Both the position numbers and the translations under genes were made by a program. A stretch of DNA of 10,430 nt, taken from an uncultured Eubacteriales bacterium. Its GTDB lineage: Bacteria > Bacillota > Clostridia > Christensenellales > Christensenellaceae. Below, one piece after another: positions 1-6,033 of the stretch. The notes beneath the pieces are model-generated. The model was not told the DNA's origin, searched no databases, and saw only the letters and a program-made list of their open reading frames with translations. The stretch covers positions 1-10,430 of the forward strand of contig CAJJPW010000060.1 in the NCBI GenBank assembly GCA_905193725.1, written 5' to 3'. Positions within the stretch are counted from its first letter, which is position 1, and each line of letters starts with the position of its first letter.

Positions 1-894
1 CCGACAATGAGAAGAAAGGACATTATGCGTATCTGCCGCGAGAATCCGGATTGCGCATTCCTTTCGTTCACAAACGGCACACTTATCGATGACAGTTTTG
101 CCGATGAAATTAAAGAGGTCGGCAACTTCTATCCTGCATTTTCAATCGAGGGATACGAGGAAGAAAACGACTTCCGCCGCGGTCAGGGCACATTCCAAAA
201 GTGCACCGCAGCGATGAAGCGCCTTAAGGACAGAGGCGTTCCGTTCGGCGCATCACTTTGCTACACAAGCAAAAACACCGATGTTCTTGCATCTGACGAA
301 TATATGGATTGGCTTATCGACCATGGTGTTAAGTTTGCTTGGTTCTTCACATATATGCCAACCGGCAACGGCGCTGTTACAGACCTTATGGTAACACCGG
401 ATCAGCGTGCACTTATGTATAAGAAAATGCACGAGTGGCGCCATACAAAGCCTATCTTCGCTCTTGACTTCTGGAATGACGGCGAATATGTAGGAGGATG
501 TATTGCCGGTGGTAGAGCATATCTCCACATCAACGCCAATGGAGATATTGAGCCTTGTGCCTTTATCCATTATTCAGATTCTAACATCAAGGAAAAGACG
601 CTGCTAGAAGCGTATCAGGCACCGCTATTTATGCAATACCATAAAGGACAGCCATTTAATGAAAACCACTTGCGTCCATGCCCATTGCTGGATAATCCTG
701 GCCGGCTATCTGATATGGTAGATCGCTCTGGAGCCCATTCTACCGATATGCAAAACCCAGAGGATGTCCATGATCTATCTGGAAAATGCAAAGAGACGGC
801 CGAAAAATGGGCGCCTGTAGCTGATGAATTATGGCAATGTGGCCATTACTGCAGTACTTGCAAACAGAACAACAAAACAGCAGAAAATAAATAA
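1..894 (+). CDS. Radical SAM/SPASM-type enzyme, 3' part only
   Basis: The reading frame is open from the first base, so the gene is cut by the window edge. The opening residues Pro-Thr-Met fit the end of the GGEP motif that follows the CxxxCxxC cluster in radical SAM enzymes; that cluster would lie upstream and is not visible. From the Met at position 7, Cys165-x13-Gly-x4-Cys184 matches the opening element of SPASM domains, which bind auxiliary [4Fe-4S] clusters. Further cysteines are at 225, 261, 278, 282 and 285, the last three forming C-x3-C-x2-C. Radical SAM enzymes cleave S-adenosylmethionine to start radical chemistry; the substrate cannot be told from here. Leucine codon use changes abruptly inside the gene: nine CTT and one CTC before about position 522, then none of either among nine leucines from 601 on. 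This suggests a recombinant or chimeric gene. The family is fairly sure; the function is unknown. Confidence 0.82.
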   Translation, partial: PTMRRKDIMRICRENPDCAFLSFTNGTLIDDSFADEIKEVGNFYPAFSIEGYEEENDFRRGQGTFQKCTAAMKRLKDRGVPFGASLCYTSKNTDVLASDEYMDWLIDHGVKFAWFFTYMPTGNGAVTDLMVTPDQRALMYKKMHEWRHTKPIFALDFWNDGEYVGGCIAGGRAYLHINANGDIEPCAFIHYSDSNIKEKTLLEAYQAPLFMQYHKGQPFNENHLRPCPLLDNPGRLSDMVDRSGAHSTDMQNPEDVHDLSGKCKETAEKWAPVADELWQCGHYCSTCKQNNKTAENK

Positions 895-918
895 CCCCCT
901 TCTGCTCTATCAATATGG

Positions 919-962
919 GAAAAAGAAAGAAGATGGAAATACTTCCATCTTCTTTCTTTTTC
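919..962 (+). terminator. Rho-independent terminator of the radical SAM gene
   Basis: A perfect 20-bp inverted repeat (arms 919-938 and 943-962) surrounds the 4-nt loop ATAC, 24 nt after the stop codon. The outer part of the stem is A-rich on the left and T-rich on the right, so the right arm itself supplies the U-tract. No mismatch is present. Confidence 0.88.
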
Positions 963-1061
963 TCTGTGTTTATATCGTTATAGCCCATTTGGCTGCAGAG
1001 GCCGGCGACAAATAGTCGAAAAAAGAAGATAAATAACGAATTTTATCATTTATTTCATTGA

Positions 1062-1544
1062 ATTCTAATTTCAGACGTAGAATTAGGCGATAAGATTTAT
1101 ACCGCGCATTTCACCCATTCAGGTCGGCGCAATTTCATCGTTCATTTATATGACAATACGGGGGAAAAAGATCTGATTATCAATGAGATCGGTAAATATG
1201 ATGGAGTCGTTTTGTTAAATGGCGAGCCTCCATTCACGTTTAATATCATTGCCAATGGGAATTGGAATTGCGTAATAGACGAACTCAAAACGACGACAGA
1301 TACCTCATTCAGCGGCAAAGGCGATTCTGTCACTCCTATTTTCTCTGGTACTACTGGAGCGTATACATTTACTCATGATGGAGACAGTAATTTTGCCGTC
1401 TGGGTATACACGACGGATGGACGCGATCTATTAATAAATGAAATCGGAGAATATAGTGGAACGCAAATCGTAGAAATTCCCAGCGGAAGCAATGCGTTTT
1501 TTGAAATAACTGTAAATGGCAGCTGGAGTATTACTCCGAATTGA
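1062..1544 (+). pseudogene. 5'-truncated protein with two tandem beta-type repeats
   Basis: An open frame runs from just after the TGA at 1059 to the TGA at 1542. It has no ATG or GTG start and no ribosome-binding site at its beginning; the first conventional candidate, TTG at 1212, would split the first repeat. The translation holds two copies of one domain of about 75 residues. Copy one carries NFIVHLYDNTGEKDLIINEIG, K/E-Y-x-G and NGNWN; copy two carries NFAVWVYTTDGRDLLINEIG, EYSG and NGSWS. I recognise this Asn-Phe...Asn-Glu-Ile-Gly-x-Tyr-x-Gly pattern as a small beta-rich module seen at the C-termini of Firmicute secreted or envelope proteins, without a family name I can vouch for. The missing N-terminus (signal peptide or anchor expected) and lack of a start argue for a relic. 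An 11-bp direct repeat, ATTTCATTGAA, lies at 1052-1062 and again at 1579-1589 on either side. Confidence 0.6.
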
Positions 1545-1613
1545 GAACGCTAAATTCCTCATAAGGCCATACGAGTTAATTTCATTGAACCGTCTTCAAA
1601 TATGAGCAGAGCT

Positions 1614-1665
1614 AAAAGCACCTAAATGATAGCCCAAGTACTATATTGAGGTGCTTTTTCCTTTT
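1614..1665 (+). terminator. Probable terminator after the repeat-domain remnant
   Basis: Arms AAAAGCACCT (1614-1623) and AGGTGCTTTT (1649-1658) pair perfectly over 10 bp around a 25-nt loop, and a T-rich tract follows to 1667. It sits 70 nt after the stop of the start-less gene, so that gene was once a transcription unit with its own end. Confidence 0.65.
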
Positions 1666-2056
1666 TATCTATTTCTTGCCAATTCCTATCCCCATATACT
1701 CATTGTACACTCGAAAGTTTTTCTCTTGCTAAGCCTTTTTTCTACCTGCGGTAAAACCGCAGGTTTATTTCCACTTAAACACCAGTACAGCCCCAAAGGC
1801 GCGAGTCGAAGCAAACTGAGAAGAGCTTCCCGAAGAAAGACAGTTTTAGGAAAACAGGAAGTAAGTAAATAGAAGTAGGTCCACAACAGTGCTGGGCAGG
1901 GAGGTAACAAACCCTCTGCACGGCCATTTATGTGTGCTGAATTTGCCTAAGGCGGTTGCTTCTTGGGAGACACTGCTTAATATATCTTCATTTCCTAGAA
2001 TATCGCTTCGCCTACTGCCATTTATCATCCTCAAACGACCAGTTATCAAAAAACAG
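1666..2056. other. Gene-poor stretch with one terminator-like hairpin
   Basis: No coding sequence with a credible start, ribosome-binding site or recognisable product is visible on either strand; the open frames of about 73 codons overlap each other on opposite strands. A 9-bp perfect hairpin, ACCTGCGGT (1744-1752) and ACCGCAGGT (1756-1764) with loop AAA and followed by TTATTT, could be a second terminator. The G/A-rich segment about 1797-1880 contains short inverted pieces such as GAAGC...GCTTC and looks like a structured intergenic repeat. That last point is an impression only. Confidence 0.35.
1744..1770 (+). terminator. Short hairpin with trailing T-rich tract
   Basis: A 9-bp perfect stem with a 3-nt AAA loop is followed by TTATTT. 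It lies about 80 nt after the previous terminator with no gene between them, so it may be a back-up terminator or part of an intergenic repeat. Confidence 0.45.
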
Positions 2057-2079
2057 ATGCACCTCACTTTTTTACTCTA

Positions 2080-2085
2080 TATAAT
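2080..2085 (+). promoter_or_regulatory. -10 box of the LytTR/DUF3021 operon
   Basis: A perfect TATAAT lies 37 nt before the start codon at 2123. At the 16-18 bp spacings I find no good -35 (best ATGCAC or TGCACC at 2057-2063). A consensus -10 without a -35 fits a promoter that needs an activator, as expected for LytTR autoregulation. I could not identify a convincing LytTR direct repeat by eye. Confidence 0.45.
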
Positions 2086-2122
2086 GGGAGATGAAATCAA
2101 TTGTTTATGAGGAGGGGCCGTC

Positions 2123-2563
2123 ATGCACATCCGCTTTCAATTAGATGAGAGTTGCACGGAAACGGAGATCATTATCAGGGCAAGTCAAATGAATGATGAG
2201 ATCAGCGAAATCATGCAAAAGTTGTCTCATACACAGCAAAAACTTCTGGCTGGGTTTGACAACAAAGCCGTGGAGTTGCTGGATACCACAGATGTGATCC
2301 GATTTTACTCCAGCAATCAAAAAATATATGCGCAAACATCTTCTAGCGAATTGGCCGTCCGCCTCAGACTCTATGAGCTGGAAGAGCGGCTAGATCCTAA
2401 ACTTTTTGTTCGCATATCTCATTCTGAGATCGTCAATCTACAGGCCATTCAAAAAATCGACCTGAGTCTTTCCGGAACCATTTGCATTACCTTGGTCAAT
2501 GGCATTACCACCTATGTGTCTCGTCGGTATGTATCAAAGATAAAAACAGTATTGGGGTTGTGA
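2123..2563 (+). CDS. LytTR-family DNA-binding regulator, no receiver domain
   Basis: This 146-residue protein has a short N-terminal part (about 1-45) and a LytTR DNA-binding domain (about 45-146). The C-terminal half shows the family hallmarks: FVRISHSEIVNL, an NG turn before the last strands, and VSRRYVSKIK near the end. LytTR domains are beta folds that insert loops into the major groove and bind direct repeats, usually as dimers. No response-regulator receiver domain is present, so control does not come from phosphorylation here. The gene is followed 10 nt later by a DUF3021 membrane protein. Such pairs are the LytTR regulatory systems described in streptococci (HdrR/HdrM, BrsR/BrsM), in which the membrane partner holds the regulator inactive. 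The start is set by TGAGGAGG at 2108-2115, 7 nt before ATG. Its target genes are not apparent in this window. Confidence 0.88.
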   Translation: MHIRFQLDESCTETEIIIRASQMNDEISEIMQKLSHTQQKLLAGFDNKAVELLDTTDVIRFYSSNQKIYAQTSSSELAVRLRLYELEERLDPKLFVRISHSEIVNLQAIQKIDLSLSGTICITLVNGITTYVSRRYVSKIKTVLGL

Positions 2564-2573
2564 GGTGAAAGAT

Positions 2574-3029
2574 ATGAAAAAACAGATTATTGTAAGAGGA
2601 TCTTTGGGAATTTTCATCGGTATTACACTAGGCTATTTGATCACACTTTTCATTTCCTTAGGCTATGGGCATGGAACATATATCCCCTGTGTACCAGCTC
2701 TCGTCGACCAGATGGGCAGCCAAATTGGCGCTGTGGCTGTTCAAATTTTGATGTGCGCTTTGCTGGGCTTTGTATTTGGAGCCTCTTCTGTCATCTGGGA
2801 GCTAGATCACTGGAGCCTCGTCAAGCAGACCGGAATCTATTTTGCGTGTACCGCATTAGCCATGTTTCCTATCGCATATATCACCCACTGGATGGAGCAT
2901 AGCTTGGAGGGTTTTTTGATATACTTTGCTATCTTTCTCGCCATCTTCGTGGTAATGTGGCTCATCCAGTATCTCTTTTGGAAGAATAGAATCAAAAAAA
3001 TTAACGGGAAAATCCAGCAAAAAAGCTAA
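2574..3029 (+). CDS. DUF3021 family membrane protein, partner of the LytTR regulator
   Basis: This integral membrane protein has 151 residues and four hydrophobic segments, roughly residues 8-28, 47-70, 84-105 and 113-138, ending in a basic tail (KNRIKKINGK). Its size and four-helix layout, and its position directly behind a LytTR gene, identify DUF3021. In related LytTR regulatory systems the membrane protein is an antagonist of the regulator. Whether that holds for this DUF3021 protein is inference. I chose ATG 2574 over GTG 2565 because GAGGTG at 2562-2567 sits 6 nt before the ATG and would itself be covered by the GTG start. The two genes are clearly one operon. Confidence 0.85.
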   Translation: MKKQIIVRGSLGIFIGITLGYLITLFISLGYGHGTYIPCVPALVDQMGSQIGAVAVQILMCALLGFVFGASSVIWELDHWSLVKQTGIYFACTALAMFPIAYITHWMEHSLEGFLIYFAIFLAIFVVMWLIQYLFWKNRIKKINGKIQQKS

Positions 3030-3068
3030 ACTCGGGCGCCCTTCTCCACTTCTACGAGATCTACTTTT

Positions 3069-3108
3069 AATCCATTGTCTTCCTTCTTTGGGGGGTAATG
3101 GATTTTTA
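3069..3108 (+). terminator. Possible terminator of the LytTR/DUF3021 operon
   Basis: AATCCATT (3069-3076) and AATGGATT (3097-3104) pair over 8 bp. The inner CTTCC and GGGGG can extend the stem with G-U pairs. TT follows the arm to 3106, so the U-tract is short. Confidence 0.45.
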
Positions 3109-3157
3109 GTGTTCCCTTTTCTTCACAGTATTTAAGAATCTGGAGATTTATGCAAGT

Positions 3158-3186
3158 TTGCATTGATTTTTTTCCAAAAATATAGT
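3158..3186 (+). promoter_or_regulatory. Promoter of the guaA-like gene with overlapping palindrome
   Basis: TTGCAT (3158-3163), a 17-bp spacer and TATAGT (3181-3186) form a good housekeeping promoter 61 nt before the start codon. The -35 box is the right half of a perfect palindrome, ATGCAA-GT-TTGCAT (3150-3163). A third ATGCAA half-site lies at 3190-3195, about at the expected transcription start. The arrangement looks like a repressor operator over the -35 plus an extra half-site at +1. No purine-riboswitch structure is seen in the short leader. Confidence 0.6.
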
Positions 3187-3247
3187 ACGATGCAAAAGTC
3201 AAGAGAATTCACAAGTGATTGTTTATATGTAAAAAGGAGAATCTACG

Positions 3248-4534
3248 ATGAAACAGGATATGATCGTCATACTGGATTTGGGCAGTGAAGAAAATTCTGC
3301 ACTGGCTCGTGAAATCCGCGCACTTGGGGTGTATAGCGAAATCCATCCCCACGATATTACCAAAGAAGAGCTCATGCGTCTGCCCAATGTCAAAGGTGTC
3401 ATCTTAAATGGTGGCCCCAACCGGATTGTGGATGGCAAACCCATAGATGTGTTAGATGAGATCTATGAATGTGGCCTTCCTTTCGCTTCTATTGACCATC
3501 CTTCTCTTAACAGCGTTGCGTTAAAGCCAGGTCAACCAGAGGATATCAAAAAGTTCGTCTTTACCGTATGCGGCTGCGAAGCCAATTGGAATATGGAGAA
3601 TTTCATTGCCGACCAAATTGAGTTGATCCGCAAGCAGGTGGGCGATAAAAAAGTGCTCTTAGCTCTTTCCGGTGGAGTGGACAGTTCTGTGGTAGCAGCG
3701 CTACTGCTCAAGGCCATCGGCAATCAATTGGTATGTGTCCATGTAAACCACGGCCTGTTGCGCAAGGGAGAACCTGAGCAAGTAGTAGAGGTATTCCAAA
3801 AGCAATTGGGGGCTACACTCATCTATGTAGATGCCACAGAGCGCTTTTTAACAAAGCTGGAAAATGTGTCCGACCCAGAGCAAAAGAGAAAGATTATCGG
3901 TGCTGAGTTCATCCGCGTATTTGAAGAGGAGGCCAGAAAGCAACAGGGCATTCACTTTTTGGGGCAAGGCACCATCTATCCAGATATTGTGGAGAGCGGT
4001 ACGAAAACGGCTAAAATAGTCAAGTCCCATCACAATGTGGGCGGACTGCCAGAAGATCTCCAGTTTGAACTGGTGGAGCCTTTGAAGTATCTATTTAAAG
4101 ATGAAGTTCGCGCTTGCGGCGTGGCTTTGGGATTGCCTGCCAACATGGTATACCGTCAGCCCTTCCCCGGCCCTGGCTTAGGAGTGCGTTGTCTGGGAGC
4201 CATCACTCGAGACCGTTTAGAGGCGTTGCGGGAATCCGATGCTATCCTTCGTGAGGAATTCGCAAAAGCTGGTCTGGAGGGAAAGGTATGGCAGTACTTC
4301 ACGATCATTCCTGATATTAAGTCTGTAGGCGTAAAAAACAATGCCCGCTCCTTTGAGTATCCCGTCATTATTCGCGCGGTCAACACCATTGACGCCATGA
4401 CTGCCAGCATCGAACGGTTGAATTGGGATTTGATCGACAAGATCACCTATCGCATTACTCATGAGGTGTCGGGTGTGAACCGCGTTTGCTATGACGTAAC
4501 GCCCAAGCCCACAGGGACAATCGAGTGGGAATAA
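3248..4534 (+). CDS. guaA: GMP synthase with a degenerate, shortened glutaminase domain
   Basis: GMP synthase converts XMP, ATP and a nitrogen donor to GMP. The product is 428 residues against about 510-525 for usual GuaA. The synthetase part is complete: the ATP-pyrophosphatase loop SGGVDSS at 141-147, GQGTIYPD at 239-246, KSHHNVGGLP at 259-268, PFPGPGLGVR at 305-314, and the conserved TIEWE C-terminus. The N-terminal class I glutaminase domain begins normally (VILDLGS, GVYSE, NGGP), but where GuaA has the nucleophile elbow GVCYGMQ this protein reads FASIDHPS. It then passes within about 20 residues to KKFVFTVCGC, the usual end of that domain. The catalytic Cys is replaced and about 90 residues carrying the His and Glu are gone. 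I infer a free-ammonia-dependent enzyme, one needing a separate glutaminase, or a paralogue with another role. The start has AAAGGAG 8 nt upstream. It is a single-gene unit. Confidence 0.85.
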   Translation: MKQDMIVILDLGSEENSALAREIRALGVYSEIHPHDITKEELMRLPNVKGVILNGGPNRIVDGKPIDVLDEIYECGLPFASIDHPSLNSVALKPGQPEDIKKFVFTVCGCEANWNMENFIADQIELIRKQVGDKKVLLALSGGVDSSVVAALLLKAIGNQLVCVHVNHGLLRKGEPEQVVEVFQKQLGATLIYVDATERFLTKLENVSDPEQKRKIIGAEFIRVFEEEARKQQGIHFLGQGTIYPDIVESGTKTAKIVKSHHNVGGLPEDLQFELVEPLKYLFKDEVRACGVALGLPANMVYRQPFPGPGLGVRCLGAITRDRLEALRESDAILREEFAKAGLEGKVWQYFTIIPDIKSVGVKNNARSFEYPVIIRAVNTIDAMTASIERLNWDLIDKITYRITHEVSGVNRVCYDVTPKPTGTIEWE

Positions 4535-4745
4535 AACGAAGCACTGTAACAAATCAGTATTCATGCGGATTTTCAGGATTTCAAAAGGTCTTTTGATAAC
4601 AGCTATTTGGATGCCATTATTCTTGTAATTTGGTGGTTTACAGGTTACGGAATGATAAAAGGCGGCTTGTATGGCGGAAGAAATCCATATTACAAAGCCC
4701 TTAGGTGTAGGTAATCACTTCAGCTAAGGGCTTTTAAATACATAA
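4535..4745 (+). other. Non-coding stretch with a decayed open frame
   Basis: Between guaA and the tnpV relic there is no gene with a proper start. One frame stays open for 54 codons (4550-4714) and encodes a hydrophobic stretch (YLDAIILVIWWFTGYG) followed by GGLYGGRNPYYKAL. It has no start codon at a ribosome-binding site and I cannot place it in a family. It may be the tail of a membrane protein carried in with the transposon relic, or chance. Confidence 0.25.
4694..4736 (+). terminator. Terminator-like hairpin downstream of guaA
   Basis: AAAGCCCTTAG (4694-4704) and CTAAGGGCTTT (4724-4734) form a perfect 11-bp stem with a 19-nt loop, followed by one more T and then AAATA. It is the first strong stop signal after the guaA-like gene, 160 nt past its stop codon. 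Confidence 0.65.
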
Positions 4746-5053
4746 ATGCCTTGCTTTGAATCAAAAGGAACAAAATATATCGGTATATAGACATTGGCAT
4801 TTTGCAGTATCTCAAACAACACCGCAAAATGCTTTTTACCAATCCGCTCACCAGCGGTAAGCTGAACAGCTATCTTGCGGATATTGACGGGCAAGCGGAG
4901 AATTTGTTATTATGGCTGGTAAAGCAGATAGCAAAGCTAGTGAGCATAACTGAAAAACTCAAAGCAGAGAATCCGATGGAATGAGTAGGTAGAATGAATG
5001 GGCTGCGTGAATCGGCTATGGAAATCGTGAACACACAGTTGATTTATAAATAA
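4746..5053 (+). pseudogene. tnpV: Broken tnpV (transposon-encoded TnpV-like protein)
   Basis: The translation follows the TnpV pattern known from conjugative and mobilisable elements of Clostridia: an Ile-Gly-x-Tyr/Trp lead-in, QYLKQHRKMLFTN, LTSGKLNSYLADID, QAE, LVKQIA, EKLKAENPM, then VGRMNGLRESAMEIV and a LIYK end. At least two lesions break it. The lead-in (ATG 4746 to TAG 4788) is in a different frame from the main part (about 4800-5053), and a TGA at 4982-4984 stands where the family has Trp before Val-x-Arg-Met-Asn. After this stop the same frame stays open to TAA 5051-5053. TnpV function is not well established; it rides on Tn4451/Tn1549-like elements. No transposase or clear element ends are visible, so this is a scar. 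Confidence 0.72.
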
Positions 5054-5062
5054 TCATCAATT

Positions 5063-5108
5063 AAAAAATGGAGCAGTCGGGAGATTGATTTTCTGACTAC
5101 TCTGTTTT
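5063..5108. terminator. Bidirectional terminator between the tnpV relic and the first hxlR gene
   Basis: Arms GAGCAGTCGGGA (5071-5082) and TTCTGACTACTC (5091-5102) pair over 12 positions with one mismatch and two G-U pairs. On the plus strand TGTTTTTG follows. On the minus strand the six A at 5063-5068 give a U-run. It can therefore end both the plus-strand relic and the minus-strand regulator, whose stop is at 5135. Confidence 0.65.
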
Positions 5109-5134
5109 TGTGTTTGAAAGCAAGTTTTACAGCA

Positions 5135-5458
5135 TTAAGTTGCAGTGTATTTGTCTGCCCATTCTGCGATTGCGTTCAGAACAGGTAGGAAGTCCTTCCC
5201 CATTTTCGTTAAAGAGTACTCAACTTTTGGAGGAACAACAGGATAAACTTCACGATGTACTACGCCGTATTTTTCCAGCAGGCGCAAGTCCTTTGTCAAA
5301 TTCGCATCGGTAACGGACGGCAGCAACCGCCTGATCTCGCTAAAGCGCATTGTGCCCTCAGACAGTAAAAAAATAATGACCATTGTCCATTTGCTCTGAA
5401 TAATTTTTGACACTCTGGCAATCGAACAATGCTCCGGATCAAAAGACAAATCCGTCAT
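5135..5458 (-). CDS. HxlR-family (DUF24) winged-helix regulator, first copy
   Basis: This 107-residue protein is typical of HxlR in length: an N-terminal Cys11 in PEHCSIARV, the helix around KIIQSKW, a winged helix (about 20-85) with RFSEIRRLLP and LTKDLRLLEKYGVV, the wing VPPKVEYSLTKMG, and a dimerisation helix at the end. DUF24 regulators such as YodB, CatR and HypR of Bacillus sense quinones, diamide or other thiol stress through a Cys at this position. They control nitroreductases or similar detoxifying enzymes. Here the divergent neighbours are a Cys-rich protein and a nitroreductase, so the same role is likely. I start at ATG 5458, with a perfect AGGAGG 6 nt upstream, rather than at the in-frame TTG at 5479, which lies upstream of this ribosome-binding site. 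A palindrome directly before the ribosome-binding site suggests autorepression. Confidence 0.87.
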   Translation of the reverse strand: MTDLSFDPEHCSIARVSKIIQSKWTMVIIFLLSEGTMRFSEIRRLLPSVTDANLTKDLRLLEKYGVVHREVYPVVPPKVEYSLTKMGKDFLPVLNAIAEWADKYTAT

Positions 5459-5471
5459 AGCAAGCCTCCTA

Positions 5472-5489
5472 ACTATCAAATAAGATAGT
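5472..5489. promoter_or_regulatory. Palindrome in the leader of the first hxlR gene
   Basis: ACTATC-AAATAA-GATAGT is a perfect 6+6 inverted repeat lying between the minus-strand transcription start (about 5516) and its ribosome-binding site (5465-5470). It is a likely operator for autorepression. A second inverted repeat, AGTAC-N15-GTACT (5487-5511), overlaps it and ends at the -35 position of the divergent promoter. Confidence 0.5.
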
Positions 5490-5510
5490 ACCTATAAAAT
5501 AATATCGTAC

Positions 5511-5539
5511 TTTTATTTTATAATTATACCATCTATAAT
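5511..5539 (+). promoter_or_regulatory. Promoter of the Cys-rich protein/nitroreductase operon
   Basis: TATAAT at 5534-5539 is a consensus -10. At 17 bp the -35 is TTTTAT, which is weak. The inverted repeat AGTAC-N15-GTACT ends exactly at this -35, where an activator or repressor could act. Another TATAAT at 5519-5524 is an alternative. Confidence 0.42.
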
Positions 5540-5551
5540 TGAAGATGTAAA
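5523..5551 (-). promoter_or_regulatory. Promoter of the first hxlR gene
   Basis: Read on the minus strand, TTTACA, exactly 17 bp and TATAAT lie 65 nt before the start codon. The two divergent promoters overlap, so a protein bound here can switch both directions together. Confidence 0.65.
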
Positions 5552-5585
5552 GTACAACTGAACTTTCGATTGGAGGACAACAAAT

Positions 5586-6020
5586 ATGAGTAAATGTGCC
5601 GAATGGATTGAGGATATGCTGGGAGCGGCAAAAGAGAACAAAGGCACTACGGCAATCCACATGATTGAATGTTGTGGCAAAGGATGTGCAGCCCGAAAAA
5701 ATGCAGCTACTACAATGAAGCAATTAAAGGCTGCTGCGGCAGAGTGTAAAACGAGGGTGGACTACATTGCTTTTTTAAGGAAAGTTATGCCAATAACCAT
5801 AATAGAAGCAGAAGATGGCATTATCATGCACCTCGGAAAGAAAGGATGTTCTTGCCCGATGATTTCCGAAATCTCTCAAAATACAGATATGCTGTGTGAA
5901 TGTACCAGAGGTCACGAGAAATCGGTATGGAGTGAATTTTTCGGAAAGCCTGTAGAAGTGGAAATTGTGGAGAGCTTTCTGCGTGGCGGCAGTGATTGTG
6001 TAATAAAAATTAAAGTTTGA
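5586..6020 (+). CDS. Small cysteine-rich protein of unknown function
   Basis: The protein has 144 residues with ten cysteines, several in close sets: Cys29-Cys30-x3-Cys34, Cys88-x-Cys90 and Cys104-x-Cys106. The C-terminal third, CECTRGHEKSVWSEFFGKPVEVE and FLRGGSDCVIKI, resembles the end of the L-2-amino-thiazoline-4-carboxylate hydrolase and V4R-like folds, where a Cys, a following Gly-rich turn and a final Cys face a pocket. DUF6144 is a possible label, but I am not certain of it. The cysteines could bind a metal or Fe-S cluster or act as a thiol sensor; this is inference. It is the first gene of an operon with a nitroreductase (13 nt gap) and is divergent from the HxlR regulator. The ribosome-binding site TTGGAGG lies about 9 nt upstream of ATG. 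Confidence 0.72.
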   Translation: MSKCAEWIEDMLGAAKENKGTTAIHMIECCGKGCAARKNAATTMKQLKAAAAECKTRVDYIAFLRKVMPITIIEAEDGIIMHLGKKGCSCPMISEISQNTDMLCECTRGHEKSVWSEFFGKPVEVEIVESFLRGGSDCVIKIKV

Positions 6021-6033
6021 GCGGGGGATATTT

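Noticed and set aside
253..570. Open frame of 105 codons on the minus strand
   Set aside because: It lies wholly opposite the radical SAM gene, has no ribosome-binding site and shows no family features.
1651..2110. Several open frames of about 73 codons on both strands
   Set aside because: They overlap each other, run through terminators and the operon promoter, and lack credible starts or recognisable motifs.
4156..4564. Two minus-strand frames of 96 and 115 codons
   Set aside because: They are opposite the conserved GMP synthase C-terminal domain, whose conservation explains the open frames.
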